From assembly GCA_033296885.1 (NCBI GenBank), contig MU864071.1, positions 1 through 40,113 of the forward strand: a stretch of 40,113 bases of DNA, written 5' to 3'. This DNA is from Triangularia verruculosa (lineage: Eukaryota; Ascomycota; Sordariomycetes; Sordariales; Podosporaceae). Under the pieces are notes generated by a model. The model was given only the letters and a program-made list of their open reading frames with translations, made no database searches and had not been told where the DNA came from. This document shows positions 11,167 to 21,723 of the stretch, in pieces; the stretch's first letter is position 1; every line of letters starts with the position of its first letter. A program made the translations under genes and the position numbers.

Positions 11167-11570
11167 GCTGGTGTCTTTTGTTGATTGAAGCGTGCTAGAA
11201 GATGTGTGATGGTGGTTGCGTCGAAACAAAAGGAAGCTCAAGATGCCGAAGAATTTTTGCGGTTGAAAATATATACGGGGAAAGAGTTCACTTGGCAAAC
11301 CTTGATGAATTCCCTTCAACAGTCAGAATTCACTGGGTCATATGAGTCCCAAGAGCCTGCTCAGCTCTTGTGTGATGCTCCGCTAAATTACCTGGTAGCT
11401 TCGTTGAGGGTACCTAAGTAGACTTCACGCAATGAATTCAATTTCTGCCAAGGTTCCACTCCGTGGTATGGGAGACCTCCTTTTTTTTAGGACACATGTT
11501 TCAATGGTCAAAGTTTAGAAGCCATCTTTTCTTCACAGCATGAAATCTTGTCCATGTTCACGTTGAGAAC
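11167..11570. other. Intergenic region upstream of gene A
   Basis: About 400 bases between gene A and the 3' end of the acetyltransferase gene, including a T-run near 11480. No supported gene or site. Confidence 0.4.
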
Positions 11571-12050
11571 TCAGTCTTTCTCGTAGACAGCAGCATTCCT
11601 GCGAGACATGTAGACAGCATCGTCGCCGTACTTGCGTATCTTCTTCCATAGCCCTGCATCAATCGTTTCTGCCTTGAAACCATATCGTCGCCAGAACGGT
11701 TCGGTGTTGTAGACCGACACAAGAGAGGTTGTAGGATAGCGGCTAGCAACCTGAAGGAGAATGTCAATTCCCTTGGCTGCATGCCCGTGCCCACAAAATT
11801 CTGGCAAGATGGCAACGTCGTGGATGTAGTACTGATCTGCGTCTTTGGGGATCCTGCTGAGCAGACTGTCAAGTGGGGGTGGCTGGGCATGACGTATGGG
11901 ATGGAAAATAGCGTAGCCGTATACTTTATCTTCGTTGGCGAGGGTCAAGCAACCTTTTGGGAAGAGCTGTACCCGCTCTGTGAAGACATGGCCGCTTTCA
12001 GGCAAATCGGGGTGGACCTCGTCGGCGACTTGCAGGAGCTTGGGGATCAT
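11571..12050 (-). CDS. GNAT-family N-acetyltransferase (possibly 5'-frameshifted)
   Basis: A single-exon product of 159 residues. It shows GNAT features in order: YYIHDVAILPEFCGHGHAAKG (beta-4 and the acetyl-CoA-binding loop; here GHGHA takes the place of the usual R/Q-x-x-G-x-G/A) and SVYNTEPFWRRYGF (the C-terminal N-x-x-x-x-F-W-x-x-x-G-F signature). The family moves an acetyl group from acetyl-CoA to an amine; the substrate here cannot be told. The frame opens at ATG 12050 (MIPKLLQVADEVHP). In another frame just upstream, from ATG 12078, MTSWRTMTVDD looks like the usual first beta strand of such proteins. A two-base loss near 12043-12048 would explain this. The gene is therefore either N-terminally shortened or lightly broken. 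Confidence 0.75.
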   Translation of the reverse strand: MIPKLLQVADEVHPDLPESGHVFTERVQLFPKGCLTLANEDKVYGYAIFHPIRHAQPPPLDSLLSRIPKDADQYYIHDVAILPEFCGHGHAAKGIDILLQVASRYPTTSLVSVYNTEPFWRRYGFKAETIDAGLWKKIRKYGDDAVYMSRRNAAVYEKD

Positions 12051-12078
12051 CCACCGTCATTGTGCGCCAAGACGTCAT

Positions 12079-12775
12079 ACCGAGAGCGAGTTGCAACTCT
12101 GGGTAATTAGGGTTGGAGAGGGATGTCGAAATTCTGGTGGCGGTAATTAAGCCAACGGCTTTGATCTCTTGGTCTTGGGTGGCTGGCAGTTTGGCTCCGT
12201 GACTGTTTCGAATCCTTGGCTGCACTCGAGACCGAGGCCGACAAAGGCTGCGGGTAGATAGGAAGCTTTTACAAGGCTTAGGGCGATTAAACAGATCAGC
12301 TTCCTAATCAATTCCGGTGGAAGCCGTACAATGGTAGTGTGGTGAGACGGAGCGCACTGTTCAAAAAGACTTTCTCTTAAATTTACCGCAGGAGGATTGC
12401 GGTCAAATTGAAATTATTAAATAGGTGCGTGGCGTGCAGGCCGATAGGTCTCCTCTTTCTTCTTGTTGCAATAATGGCCGCATAATCCCTCTCTTTCGGT
12501 CTGCTGGCTACCTACTATGGCCGCTTTGAATGACTGGAGGGACTGTTGAACACCTTGCGAGCTTGGCACCTACATTGCTTTAAAAACTCTCTCCACGCCA
12601 CGAGACGCGATGGCGGCGTCAAAACCGTAAAGCCATTTGAGAGATTTACCAATACTCCCGATAAGGGCTGCCTTTTATCACAATATCCCTTAAATTCCTG
12701 TTCTCACGGCAAATTTTCCTTGTTTGGATCCCTTTATCACTGCTGTTGCTTCCATCTTTTCCGCACTCTCCCGGC
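12079..12775. other. Intergenic region, divergent promoter area
   Basis: About 700 bases between the minus-strand acetyltransferase and the plus-strand hypothetical gene. It should hold both promoters. I see no named motif. Confidence 0.4.
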
Positions 12776-13975
12776 ATGGTCCCGAACCTCCAGTCAGGCA
12801 ATATGTCGGACGAGAAGACGAATTGCCCATCCGAAGACGAACTCATTTACTCATGTCCACCTCCGCATTACGTGAGCTCGAATGGTTCTGAAAGGCTGCC
12901 TCTGATGCAGCAAACGTCCCAGACCGACGAGACAGAACTGGTGCAAGAGCAGGCAAGCTCCAGCAAGGGCAACACCAACACCTGGAGACGGGTGCTATGT
13001 CGAATCACCCCAAACTTCTTACGGCGATCCAAGAGCAGTGCTCATCCAGTAATTGCTGCTAAAACAGGCGGTAGCTATCAGCGAAGATGCCCCAAGATGG
13101 CGTGGGCTTCATGTGACGATTGGCAATCGGACCATCCCTCTTAATAAACAGTCGCTACCCATGTTACCCGACGATCGTGTTCAACGCTACTTGATCGAAG
13201 TGCTGTACTGGCCCCGACCGCTGCCGTTGCTAAGTGATGGCCCCCGCTGGCAGCAAGCCCGGTTACTTTTCTCGTCAGACAATCTCTGCAGCCTCCGGGG
13301 ACCATTCCGTGGCGAGCCAATCTCGAGGACAAGTGCTTCAGCGATACGATTAGTCTTGGCAGTTACCCTTACCCCATTCCGTTCCTTCTGGATGAACCGT
13401 CCGGAAAGATCAAGGCGTATGATAATACGCCTTGTACGAGGTCGATCGGCGGGTATACCTACGAGCGTATTATTAGGCTCGCTTTGGACCGCAGCTCACC
13501 ACCACGGACAGACTGGGGCTTGACGCTTTCGCTTACGAGTCGAGATGGCGCTTGGCTCTCCAGTCTATCCCGCGCTGACGCCGCCGACATTATTGGTCTT
13601 AATTCGGCCGTCAGGTAAGTAATTCACACTTCTTCTAAATGCAGAACAGCATTACCTAACAGGCGCAATATAAACTAGAGTTGTTGGTTGGATTCGACCA
13701 GACGAGAATTCTCATAAAAGCAACGCTTTATTTTACCTTAGGACTTTCAGTCAGCCATGGCTTAAGTGGAACGATCTTAGTAAACCTAGTCAGTTACCTA
13801 TTTCACCTATGGGAGTAGTCCATGATATAGAAATGCGCCAGCTGGTGGATGAAACCATTCAAAGGTTCATTCAAGGGGGTGAATAATGTCAGGCTAAAAA
13901 GTAATGGTATATTTTTGTGGTCAGGGGCAGGGGTTCATTCTATTGTAAGAATGATAAGAATAAGCCCCAAGCATA
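12776..13975 (+). CDS. Hypothetical multi-exon protein, ends approximate
   Basis: I do not recognise this protein. The best-supported exons are about 13068-13204 (including DDRVQRYLIEVL), 13279-13614 (WRANLEDKCFSDTISLGSYP through DWGLTLSLTSRDGAWLSSLS) and 13679 onward (VVGWIRPDENSHKSNALFYL). The intron 13205-13278 has branch GCTAAG and acceptor GTCAG; 13615-13678 has donor GTAAGT and branch CCTAAC. The N-terminal exon begins at ATG 12776 or 12803 with a Ser/Gln/Glu-rich, probably disordered stretch. Its donor is unsettled (about 12873 or about 13000, both in the right phase for an acceptor at 13067). The 3' end lies near 13975 but could be up to about 14025. No signal peptide or membrane segment is evident. 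Confidence 0.5.
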
Positions 13976-14871
13976 GGAATGATAAAAATATGAATCAGTC
14001 CAAGGGACCCCCAGCCCGAAGATAAAGATAATTACTCCAAAAAAGGAACCCTAGCCCAACATAATCCCAAAACAAAATCCACCACCAGCACGACCCCCGC
14101 CACAGTCCCACCAGCAATCCATGAGAATATTTAAGGTCGCCAGCAGCCGATGTCGTGGCCGCCCGCGAGTGAGGGACACGACAAGCACCCGGCCGTGTCT
14201 CGTCTGGCCGCCCTTGCACAAGCGGGCGGCACTGACGTTAAGTCGCGGGCATAAGGTAGACAGCAAGAGCACCTTTGCCTCGTGCAATACCGCCCGCTGG
14301 GGCAGGCACAATATAGCTAATCCGACACAAACCACGAAATCCCGTCGCCATGGGGTTTGGAAGGAGCACTCTTCCTTCTCTGGTCGCGACATGATCATGG
14401 TCATGACGTCGATGCCTACCCTGGGCTTGCTCCGCCACGGTCAATGACTGAGATGGGGGCCGACATCCCGCTTTTTGGAAGGAAGGTGTTGGGAGGGAAA
14501 AGAAGGAATGCGCTGACGAACTGGTTGATTGCCAAGACACGGAAAGAACTGAAATGGCAACCGTAGGAGGGTTGTGTGTTGTTTGAAGCTCCCTCATCTG
14601 GGAATCGTCCGGGGCTGACATTCAATTACGCTCGGAAGCCTGAGTTCTTGGTCACGGTGGCTTCATGAGCTCACATCTTCAAATGAGCCGCAGTATTTTC
14701 TAGTGCAATATGCAAAGCTGTGACAACAGAGTATTTGATTCCGTTATAGGTATAAAAAACCCGTATCCACTGACCCATCCAAGGAGGTGAATGTTCCCGA
14801 AACCCTCAAGTCCAACCGTTCTGTGTCGATGACGTTTAAGATGTCGAACGATATGATCCCCCTCCAGCTTT
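13976..14871. other. Intergenic region
   Basis: About 0.9 kb between the hypothetical gene and gene B. Several overlapping frames on both strands lack motifs or a convincing splice structure. I see no supported gene. Confidence 0.45.
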
Positions 14872-15562
14872 TCAGGTCGGGGCGGGCGACGAGTCTGACG
14901 CAGTCTCCATGGCCGGATCCCACAAGAACGGCCTGGCTTGCCCAAATATGCGCCGATCAAGATCATCCCTGATGACCTTGAGCGCAGAAAGCTGAAAGCC
15001 AAACATACCTGACATGCAGAATCCACAGTTAGCTAAAGTTCAAGAATATAACCACTCAAACTTCAAGTACGAGGTTGTACCCACTCCCAAATAGCGCAAG
15101 GGCCCCCTCTCAATAGAGCTGCATGGCCTTATCCTCTGCTTTTAAAGCCTCGCATCTGCCCATGAAGAATTCCGCCATCACTGCTTCCCGTGGGTGGGCT
15201 TGCTTCGCTTGAATATGCACAGTTAGGCGGATGGGGATCTGTTGCCAGGCTATATCCTGCATTCTGCCGCGGAGTGCCACAAGCTCTTCCTGTTCGGTCG
15301 GGAGGTGGGGTGCAAGAGCCGTTACTGCCCAATGAAGGTATTAGCTGGAGGACCGGCTAGGTAGTTGACCATGACGATACTTACAGTCACGAAAGAGCGC
15401 TGTCTCTCGCAACGGATTGGTTTGCGCCTCCCGGACGCTCGAGTCTCTTAGGCGGTCGATTACGAGCCGTGGGATGGTGTTAGGATCATCATTAGGATCC
15501 AGTTCCAGATCCCTGAGATCCAGCTCCCAGCGGTCGGATGGGCCGCGATTTGGTGGCGTCAT
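14872..15562 (-). pseudogene. Small tandem-family gene B, one in-frame stop
   Basis: Three exons: 15562-15385, 15324-15085 and 15008-14872 (555 nt, 185 codons), both introns phase 1 with good signals (GTAAGT donor with GCTAAT branch; GTGGGT donor with GCTAAC branch). The N terminus MTPPNRGPSDRWELDLRDLE is close to gene A. The only defect is TGA at 15112-15110, inside the most conserved motif: KAEDKAMQLY, stop, EGALAL, where siblings have Y-Y/F-E/D. Exon 3 encodes the family C terminus LSALKVIRDDLDRRIFG. Read as far as the stop, the product is 130 residues. The preserved downstream splice sites and motif argue that the stop is recent. Confidence 0.7.
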
Positions 15563-16157
15563 CTGTGTACTCTGTTCAATTCTTGTCCTACGATGACTTG
15601 GAAGTTGGCAGTACGGAAGTGTATACGTGACCGATGGATTTGTACGGCTCAGCGTCAACTTTGCTGTTCTTTTACCCGTACGAGCCAGGAAAAGTCAAAG
15701 AAATGAGAAGGGTTATGCAATATCACTCTACATGTTGACAAATGTCGTTTGTAGGCCCTCACTACATGTAGAAGTTGTTGAACGTTGAAGGAGAAATGCA
15801 AATTGGAGAGATATAACATCCACTCTTCGAGGCTGAGGGATGACTGTAACCAGCTCATGACCACAACTATTGAGCAACAAGTGAGTCCTACTTCATGGGG
15901 GTTTAGCACAATGGGTATGACCGACTTTCGGGTGCTAGCACCTGGCTTTTGGACAGACGAGCATCAACGCGGTAGAACGACAACCTAGATGGCCTGGCAG
16001 AAAACAAGTGAGAAATCCTGATGGGGTCTTGCACGTAGTCAAATGACTTCAAGTTGCTCAGAGTAAAAATCACCTGGACATATGCCCCGGGGCGCCATTC
16101 CTACGTCTTTCAGGTAGACATAACGACATTATCAGAATCCTCCCGATGATAAATTGC
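15563..16157. other. Intergenic region between genes B and C
   Basis: About 600 bases that should hold the promoter of gene B and the 3' region of gene C. No supported gene. Confidence 0.4.
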
Positions 16158-16848
16158 CTATGTTTCATCTAGATCCTCCATGGACCATTCCCTGCAAGCC
16201 CAAGCCAAGCTGTGTCTCTGTGCCGGTGTCAAGACATTGTAGATTTCACATCCCAGGAACCTTCTCTCCGCATCTTTCCGAACTGCTTCAACGCCTTCGC
16301 CATCCACTTTCCCGAGCTCTGTAAAGCAACAAAAAAATAGTGTCAGTAACCCACTCTCTTACGATACCTTGAAAGTTGCTGCAAACTTACGGGCCACCAT
16401 CAAATATGCCACCTCGAAATACATCTGAAGAACGACGTTGCCATCTCTGGCGTCATGGCTTCGAAATCTGGCCAGCTGCTCGATGACGCGTCGACGTAGA
16501 TCAACTCCGGTATACCCTAACTGAGCGTGACACAACTTGAAGAGGAAGACGACATCGAGGAAGGCGATGCCAAGCAATGTCTGAAGCAGCTGGTCAAGTC
16601 GCTCCTCTGATACCGGGACACTGCGGGGGAGGTGTCTGACTGGCACAGTATATTGGTTAGCGACCTCGCCATATTTCTCCAAAAATGACGAGCGATAACT
16701 TACAGCGCATCGTGATGTTCAGCAGGTCTCTGTGGCGATCATCGTGTTTCTTCATCTTGTGATCATTCTGTCGGCGAGATGCGTCGTCCTCGACTCGGGC
16801 CTTTTGACGGACGGGGAGTACAAAGCTCTGGCTTGCCTGGGAGAACAT
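16158..16848 (-). CDS. Small tandem-family gene C (184 aa)
   Basis: Three exons: 16848-16704, 16639-16391 and 16318-16158 (555 nt), both introns phase 1 with GTAAGT donors and GCTAAC/ACTGAC branches. An in-frame ATG at 16869 would add seven residues; 16848 was chosen because it gives the length of gene B. The N-terminal third is charged (many K/R/D/H) and probably disordered. The helical core has LDQLLQTLLGIAFLDVVFL, then VDLRRRVIEQLARF, then the family motif ARDGNVVLQMYFEVAYLM. Exon 3 gives DGEGVEAVRKDAERRFLG. There is no signal peptide or membrane segment. Function is unknown. Of the five copies, C, D and E look intact. Confidence 0.75.
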
Positions 16849-17402
16849 TGCGCGCGAGTGGAGGGTCAAAGAATGACAAGATGGGCGCGATCAGGTTATT
16901 TGAAGAAAGTTTTAAAAGAACGGAAAGAGCTCTCTCTGCCTGAGGCATGAGCGACGTGCTATAAGGCTGGCCCGAGCTCTGGGAGCGCGGTGGTCTGCTG
17001 GACCCACCAAATGCGGGCAGCGGTCAAAGGACCATATGATTCACATCACCTCGTCGTGTTTTGTTGTTTTTAGTGACCGTAATCAGTAGGTGTGCATTCG
17101 AATACATACGGTCGAGTGCATCATGCACCAAATTGCTCAGCTGATCTCCGTCTCACCGAACACAGTCATTGATTGTAAACACCATCCGCCTGGCTTTACG
17201 TATCCAACCGCAAGGTAAGTAATGACCTGCGCTTTTGAAGTATACCTGAGCCAAGAGAGACGTGCACTCCCGCAAATGAAAGCCATAAGTTTACTGTGAA
17301 ACTTTACCTTAAATTTTGTGTTGATTCCTCAAGCTCCTATGATCCAGTGACACAACGAGAATATCTGTCTAGCTTAGGTATCTTAAACCACATCCATCCT
17401 GT
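16849..17402. other. Intergenic region between genes C and D
   Basis: About 550 bases: the promoter side of gene C and 3' flank of gene D. No supported feature. Confidence 0.4.
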
Positions 17403-18083
17403 TCACCTATGCATCCATCTTTGAGTGGCCGATGATTGGATAGGTACGGCCCCCAATACATGCAGTTCTTCCTCTCGTCGGACACTCTCAATCGTCCCTC
17501 TGTCCACTCCTAGCAAACCTGAAAGAAAGCATTAGCATCACGAAGTACCCCAAACAGCCCATGGGGCATCACTTACTCTCAAAAGGTATGAGCACAGCAT
17601 CGTAGTAAATCTCAAGGACCACGTCTCCGGCGTGATGGGCTACCCACCAGGACCGAGCAAGGTCCTTCAAGGCGAAGTGAATAGCTCCTTCTCGGGTACA
17701 GCCGAAACGGTGGACCTCGAGTTGAAGAATTTGATCTTTGAGAGCTGCAGGAACCATGGTTACGAGCATATTTTCGAACTCCGGTCCTGGACACGGACGC
17801 CTAACTGGGAATCTCTCCACTGTTTAATTGTCTTAGTCACTCGGTTGGACTCCTTAGCGCGTGGGAGTGAGTGGTTCTTACCTTCGGCAAGGATGGCGAG
17901 CGTTTCCCGACGGTGGGGACTCTCGCTGCGAACGCGCTCTGCATTGAGACGATTCCATTCCGGTGATTCCCATGATGGTAGGTCAGGGTGGATATGGCCT
18001 TCATCGTGTTCAGGGACTGTTTCGGTTGGGACCGTGCCAACCACGAAAGGGTTGTGGACTGAGTCTGAGGAGTCATCAATCAT
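17403..18083 (-). CDS. Small tandem-family gene D (186 aa)
   Basis: Three exons: 18083-17882, 17819-17577 and 17518-17403 (561 nt), with phase-1 introns at the same places as in B, C and E. The N terminus is acidic and Pro/Ser-rich (MIDDSSDSVHNPFVVG...). The core reads FENMLVTMVPAALKDQILQL, ALKDLARSWWVAH and HAGDVVLEIYYDAVLI. The last exon reads DRGTIESVRREEELHVLG. I do not recognise the family. It looks like a soluble, mainly helical protein. Confidence 0.75.
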
Positions 18084-18688
18084 GGTGAAGGGTGTTGTAA
18101 GCGCTTCTGCAATTAAGTAGGTGCCTGTTTGGGTGCTGTTGGGGAGTCGCTTTGATACCTTATGTACAATCGAGGAGGATTAGGTCGAGATCTTTGTAAG
18201 TTCCGAAAATTCCGGCTGATGTACCGGGTTTATATGAGCTGTTCAAACGAAATAATCTTCTTTTCATAAGAAGAACAGAATCTAATACTATTAGCGTAAC
18301 AGTGTTTGAAAGCTTTTTTTCCTTTGACTGTGTGGGCGTTTTCAATTCTTTAACTGTGTGGGCTTGGCACACTGCCTCGAGGTTTACTAGCGTATCGACC
18401 ATAGGTTGAAGTACATATCCACCACATTCATGTACAGGGGCTAAAAACGATCACTATGCTAGTTTCATATAATTTACCCTCTTTTTACCTTGCATTCTGT
18501 GGAGGCGGGGTAAATACCGACTTTGAAGTTCAGAGGCTCTATGTCGGTAAAAGTTCTGAGACATACAGCGGCTGCCTTGATGAAGCAAGCCGAAAAATAC
18601 GGCCAAGCGTTGCGTAACTAAGGTACCGGAGGCCGTTCACAACGGCCTTGATTAAAACTACAAAACAATCGGATATAACTCCGCGCCA
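18084..18688. other. Intergenic region between genes D and E
   Basis: About 600 bases. An 80-codon frame on the minus strand (18160-18402) has no motif and no family resemblance. No supported feature. Confidence 0.4.
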
Positions 18689-19342
18689 CTAACTCTCATC
18701 AACGCAATCATCTCCTTCAGGCAAAGCTCTTGGCAGCTCCCTGCCCAGCATGCGCATTTCAATATCTCTTCTGACCGTTTCGATCAGCTCCAAGTCGGTA
18801 TTCCAAGAATCTGTACGACAAACGTGAATTGTCAGCATTCAAAATATCCAAAACGGCGGTGACGATAGTGTTTTGACGCTCACATTCAAGTGCTAGGAAG
18901 CCAAGCTCGTAGTACCGCACCAGCGCAGCGTTGCCATCCATCTCGGCCAAGCATCGCTTGCGTGCGAAGTTCTTGACAGCTAGAAGTTGACGTGCTTTTG
19001 GGCGCCTGTTGAAGGGGTCGTAGCCGGTGAGATAGAGGTCAGTATGATCGGCGGCGAGCCCGAGCAGGAACCGGTGAAGTTGGTCCGACTCGTCGTCGTC
19101 GCTGGGAAATTCGGAGGGCAGGCTTCTGACTGCGGGGGTGGCAGTTAGCGACGTGTCGTGCGGGGGAGATCATCAAGAGGGAAGATTGGGTTGGTTTTAC
19201 TTCTGACTTTGAATTCGAGCTCGTCTTGGTAGTACTGGTCCTTCTCGCGAGCGCGCTGGAGCCGGAACTCGGGGCAGCGCGCTGGAATCTCGACAGCTTC
19301 GGAGTCGCGAGCGCTTGCTGGTGAAGCATTATTCGGTTCCAT
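18689..19342 (-). CDS. Small tandem-family gene E (169 aa)
   Basis: Three exons: 19342-19201, 19129-18884 and 18810-18689 (510 nt), both introns phase 1 (branches GCTAAC and GCTGAC). The N terminus is MEPNNASPASARDSEAVEIP, followed by a charged helix (LQRAREKDQYYQDELEFK). The core has DQLHRFLLGLAADHTDLYL, QLLAVKNFARKRCLAE and EMDGNAALVRYYELGFLA. Exon 3 has TDLELIETVRRDIEMRMLG. It is the outermost and shortest member of the array, with a shorter N-terminal region than the others. Confidence 0.75.
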
Positions 19343-20097
19343 GGTAGCGTTGTGATTGAAGAATATGTATTATCTTGTAGAAAGACAGAGAAGTGCGTTG
19401 GGTACGGGTGTAGAGAGGCGAAAAATTGAGTATTTCAGAGCTTGTTTTGTGTCGATGGCGAAGGCAGCTCGAGGACTTGGCCATTGTGTAGAATACCTGC
19501 TCCCTAGGTAGATATATTTACGCTGTCCACCCGTTGCACGAGGCCGCTCCTAACCCTCCCTATTCACTGTCGGCTTCCTATTGTGAGGTGCTGCTTACCT
19601 AGGTATTGTTGGGAGTTGCATGTGCCAAGCCCCGGCCATCCTGTATTGCTCCCGACGCAGACCCAAACAATTCCACCCCTAAAGCCAGGTGACATGTGGC
19701 GAATGGGCTATGATGAGCCTGACGATACAAAACTCCCCATGTGGCTCATTCAGGGTATCATAAATCAGGAGAAACGGGACCTTCGGGTTGCTGACTGTCT
19801 TGGCTACATCCAATGCGCCTTCAGAAACATAATTTCGGGACAAAGCATCGTATTAGAACGAGTTAACCGCCTGCATGGCTCGTCAAAAACTTGGCGGATA
19901 TACCACTGTCGATGTCTGGTGGTCTACGACAGAGGAATCTCGCGGCAGTAAGATGGCACCGAGGGATGACCTGCAACCTCAAATTTGATGATGAATACGG
20001 CAAACAGGAAAGGTCATGACATCAATACTACAACCAAACATATTGACATCTGCAGTCAGTGTGGCTGGTGACATCAAGATTTATTGATCCAGCATCG
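19343..20097. other. Intergenic region
   Basis: About 750 bases holding the upstream region of gene E and the 3' flank of the metallo-hydrolase gene. A 122-codon plus-strand frame at 19583-19951 has no recognisable motif and is not supported. Confidence 0.4.
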
Positions 20098-21723
20098 TCA
20101 AACAAGCACGCTTTCGCCTTGATTCACAGCAAGAAAAGTCTTCCCTCCCACGTCAGCGTCATGTTTGCCCTCCCACCCCCTCCCAAACGCAACTCCTTGT
20201 CTCAGACAGGCCCACTCTAAACCTCCTAGTGTCTTTAACACTTCCTCCGGCTCGGTAGCAAACGTCCCCCAATGCAAGCCGATTGCCACCGCCTTTCCGT
20301 TCATGCCATCAGTCATCTCATTGAAGACCTTCACAGCATCCCAGGGGGGCATGTGATTGGCCCCAGTCACACCCTGGGTATGTCTGGGCATTGGGTTGCC
20401 CCAGTCTGGCAACCATGTTGTGAAGCTCCTCAGGTAAGCAAACGATGCACCAACACTGATTGGTAACAGTGATAGATCAGGTGACCCGATCCTTTCACTG
20501 ATTTCTCTGAATGCTGGGCATGCTGGGTATTGCTCTGGCTTCGCCTCTTCAGCTGGTGGTAGCGGGTCTCCTCGCTTCCAAGTTGACGGTGGTGACGGCG
20601 GCCAAGTGGGATCAGAGTGAAACTGATACCCTGTATCGCCCCCGAAGAAGACCCTGTAAGGCGCTTCCCTTTGGACAAGATCCTCCACCATCCAACTGGC
20701 CCACAAGCTCCCATTTGGCTCACCTGCCTTACCACTTCCAGACCTCCAACAGTTATGCTGGGCCGGCGTGCACCAGACCTTCACCTTCTGTTGGTCTGAC
20801 CCTGTTAGTGTGACACTATCCCACCAATCCATCTCGACCACATTTTCTTTCGGTAGCCCCCAAAGATCCACCATCATCTTCCCGATCCCCAACGGCACAA
20901 AGAACCTCACTCTTTCCTTACTCTTCTTCCAAACTCCCATGACAGATTCTTGATCAAGATGGTCGTAGTGGTTATGACTTATGACCACTGCGTCAATCCC
21001 CGGCAGATCGCCTACTTGACATGGTGGCTGGTATGTTCTGATGGGACCGAAGTTTTCGCTTGGAAAACAGCGTTGGGAGAATATGGGGTCGAAGAGAACA
21101 TTGATACCTGATGGGAGCTGTAGCAGCATCGAGGCATGACCCAGCCAAGTCACCTTGGCCTTATTTCCCGCTGGGCAAGGTGAAAAGTCTGGCTTCTGGA
21201 CACTGAGAAGCTTGGCGGCTTCTGAGGCGGCAGAAGCAGAATCCGACAGATCGCCGGCGCTGAAGTTTGGCTGGGAGATTGCTGGTACGGGATCTGACGG
21301 CAGGGGATAGGACGCCGCGAGTGGAATGCAAGGGTCGGTGTCGGGTCCCCATTGGAGGCTTGCTAGCTTCTCGGATTTTGATGGCTTGTGCCATGACGGC
21401 CATGGGTTTTGGAAGCCGATAATCTCGCGCTTTTGGTCCAGTTGTTTCTTTTTGTCGATGGTGGAGATGTGCCCTTCATGCGCGACCTCTTCTTGCGATG
21501 GGCCGCCAAAGGTGAGTGCGGGGAAGTATGACGACCACGCCGATCCGGAGCCCTTGGCAGTAGTTGATGATGGTGCGAGGACGTGGTGTTTTGATGGCTT
21601 TTCGAGGCCGGGAAGGCTGGTAATCGGGCTGATGTCCAACATATTAGCGCTATGATGTCTCTCGTGAATGTTTGTGGTGGTGAGTGCCGCTGCGAGACAA
21701 GTGAGCTGAAATGCAGCAAGCAT
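20098..21723 (-). CDS. NAPE-PLD-like metallo-beta-lactamase-fold hydrolase (541 aa)
   Basis: A single exon. The metal-binding signature HNHYDHLD (residues about 250-257) is preceded by VTWLGHASMLLQLP and VLFDPIFSQR. It is followed by FFGGDTGYQ (metal-bridging Asp) and GLHWGTF (late His), and GFQNPWPSW lies upstream. All are hallmarks of the N-acylphosphatidylethanolamine phospholipase D family (yeast Fmp30 type), zinc-dependent hydrolases of N-acyl phospholipids. The start was set at ATG 21723, which gives a hydrophobic N terminus (MLAAFQLTCLAAALTTT), a possible signal or membrane anchor; an in-frame ATG at 21765 would add 14 residues. The catalytic set looks complete. An insertion rich in Pro/Gly lies before ANHMPPWDAV. 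The gene is divergent from the cupin gene. Confidence 0.85.
   Translation of the reverse strand: MLAAFQLTCLAAALTTTNIHERHHSANMLDISPITSLPGLEKPSKHHVLAPSSTTAKGSGSAWSSYFPALTFGGPSQEEVAHEGHISTIDKKKQLDQKREIIGFQNPWPSWHKPSKSEKLASLQWGPDTDPCIPLAASYPLPSDPVPAISQPNFSAGDLSDSASAASEAAKLLSVQKPDFSPCPAGNKAKVTWLGHASMLLQLPSGINVLFDPIFSQRCFPSENFGPIRTYQPPCQVGDLPGIDAVVISHNHYDHLDQESVMGVWKKSKERVRFFVPLGIGKMMVDLWGLPKENVVEMDWWDSVTLTGSDQQKVKVWCTPAQHNCWRSGSGKAGEPNGSLWASWMVEDLVQREAPYRVFFGGDTGYQFHSDPTWPPSPPSTWKRGDPLPPAEEAKPEQYPACPAFREISERIGSPDLSLLPISVGASFAYLRSFTTWLPDWGNPMPRHTQGVTGANHMPPWDAVKVFNEMTDGMNGKAVAIGLHWGTFATEPEEVLKTLGGLEWACLRQGVAFGRGWEGKHDADVGGKTFLAVNQGESVLV

Noticed and set aside
14238..14621. 127-codon minus-strand frame
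   Set aside because: No domain, no family resemblance to genes A-E, and several competing frames of similar length overlap it.
18160..18402. 80-codon minus-strand frame between genes D and E
   Set aside because: It lacks the family motifs and any splice context.
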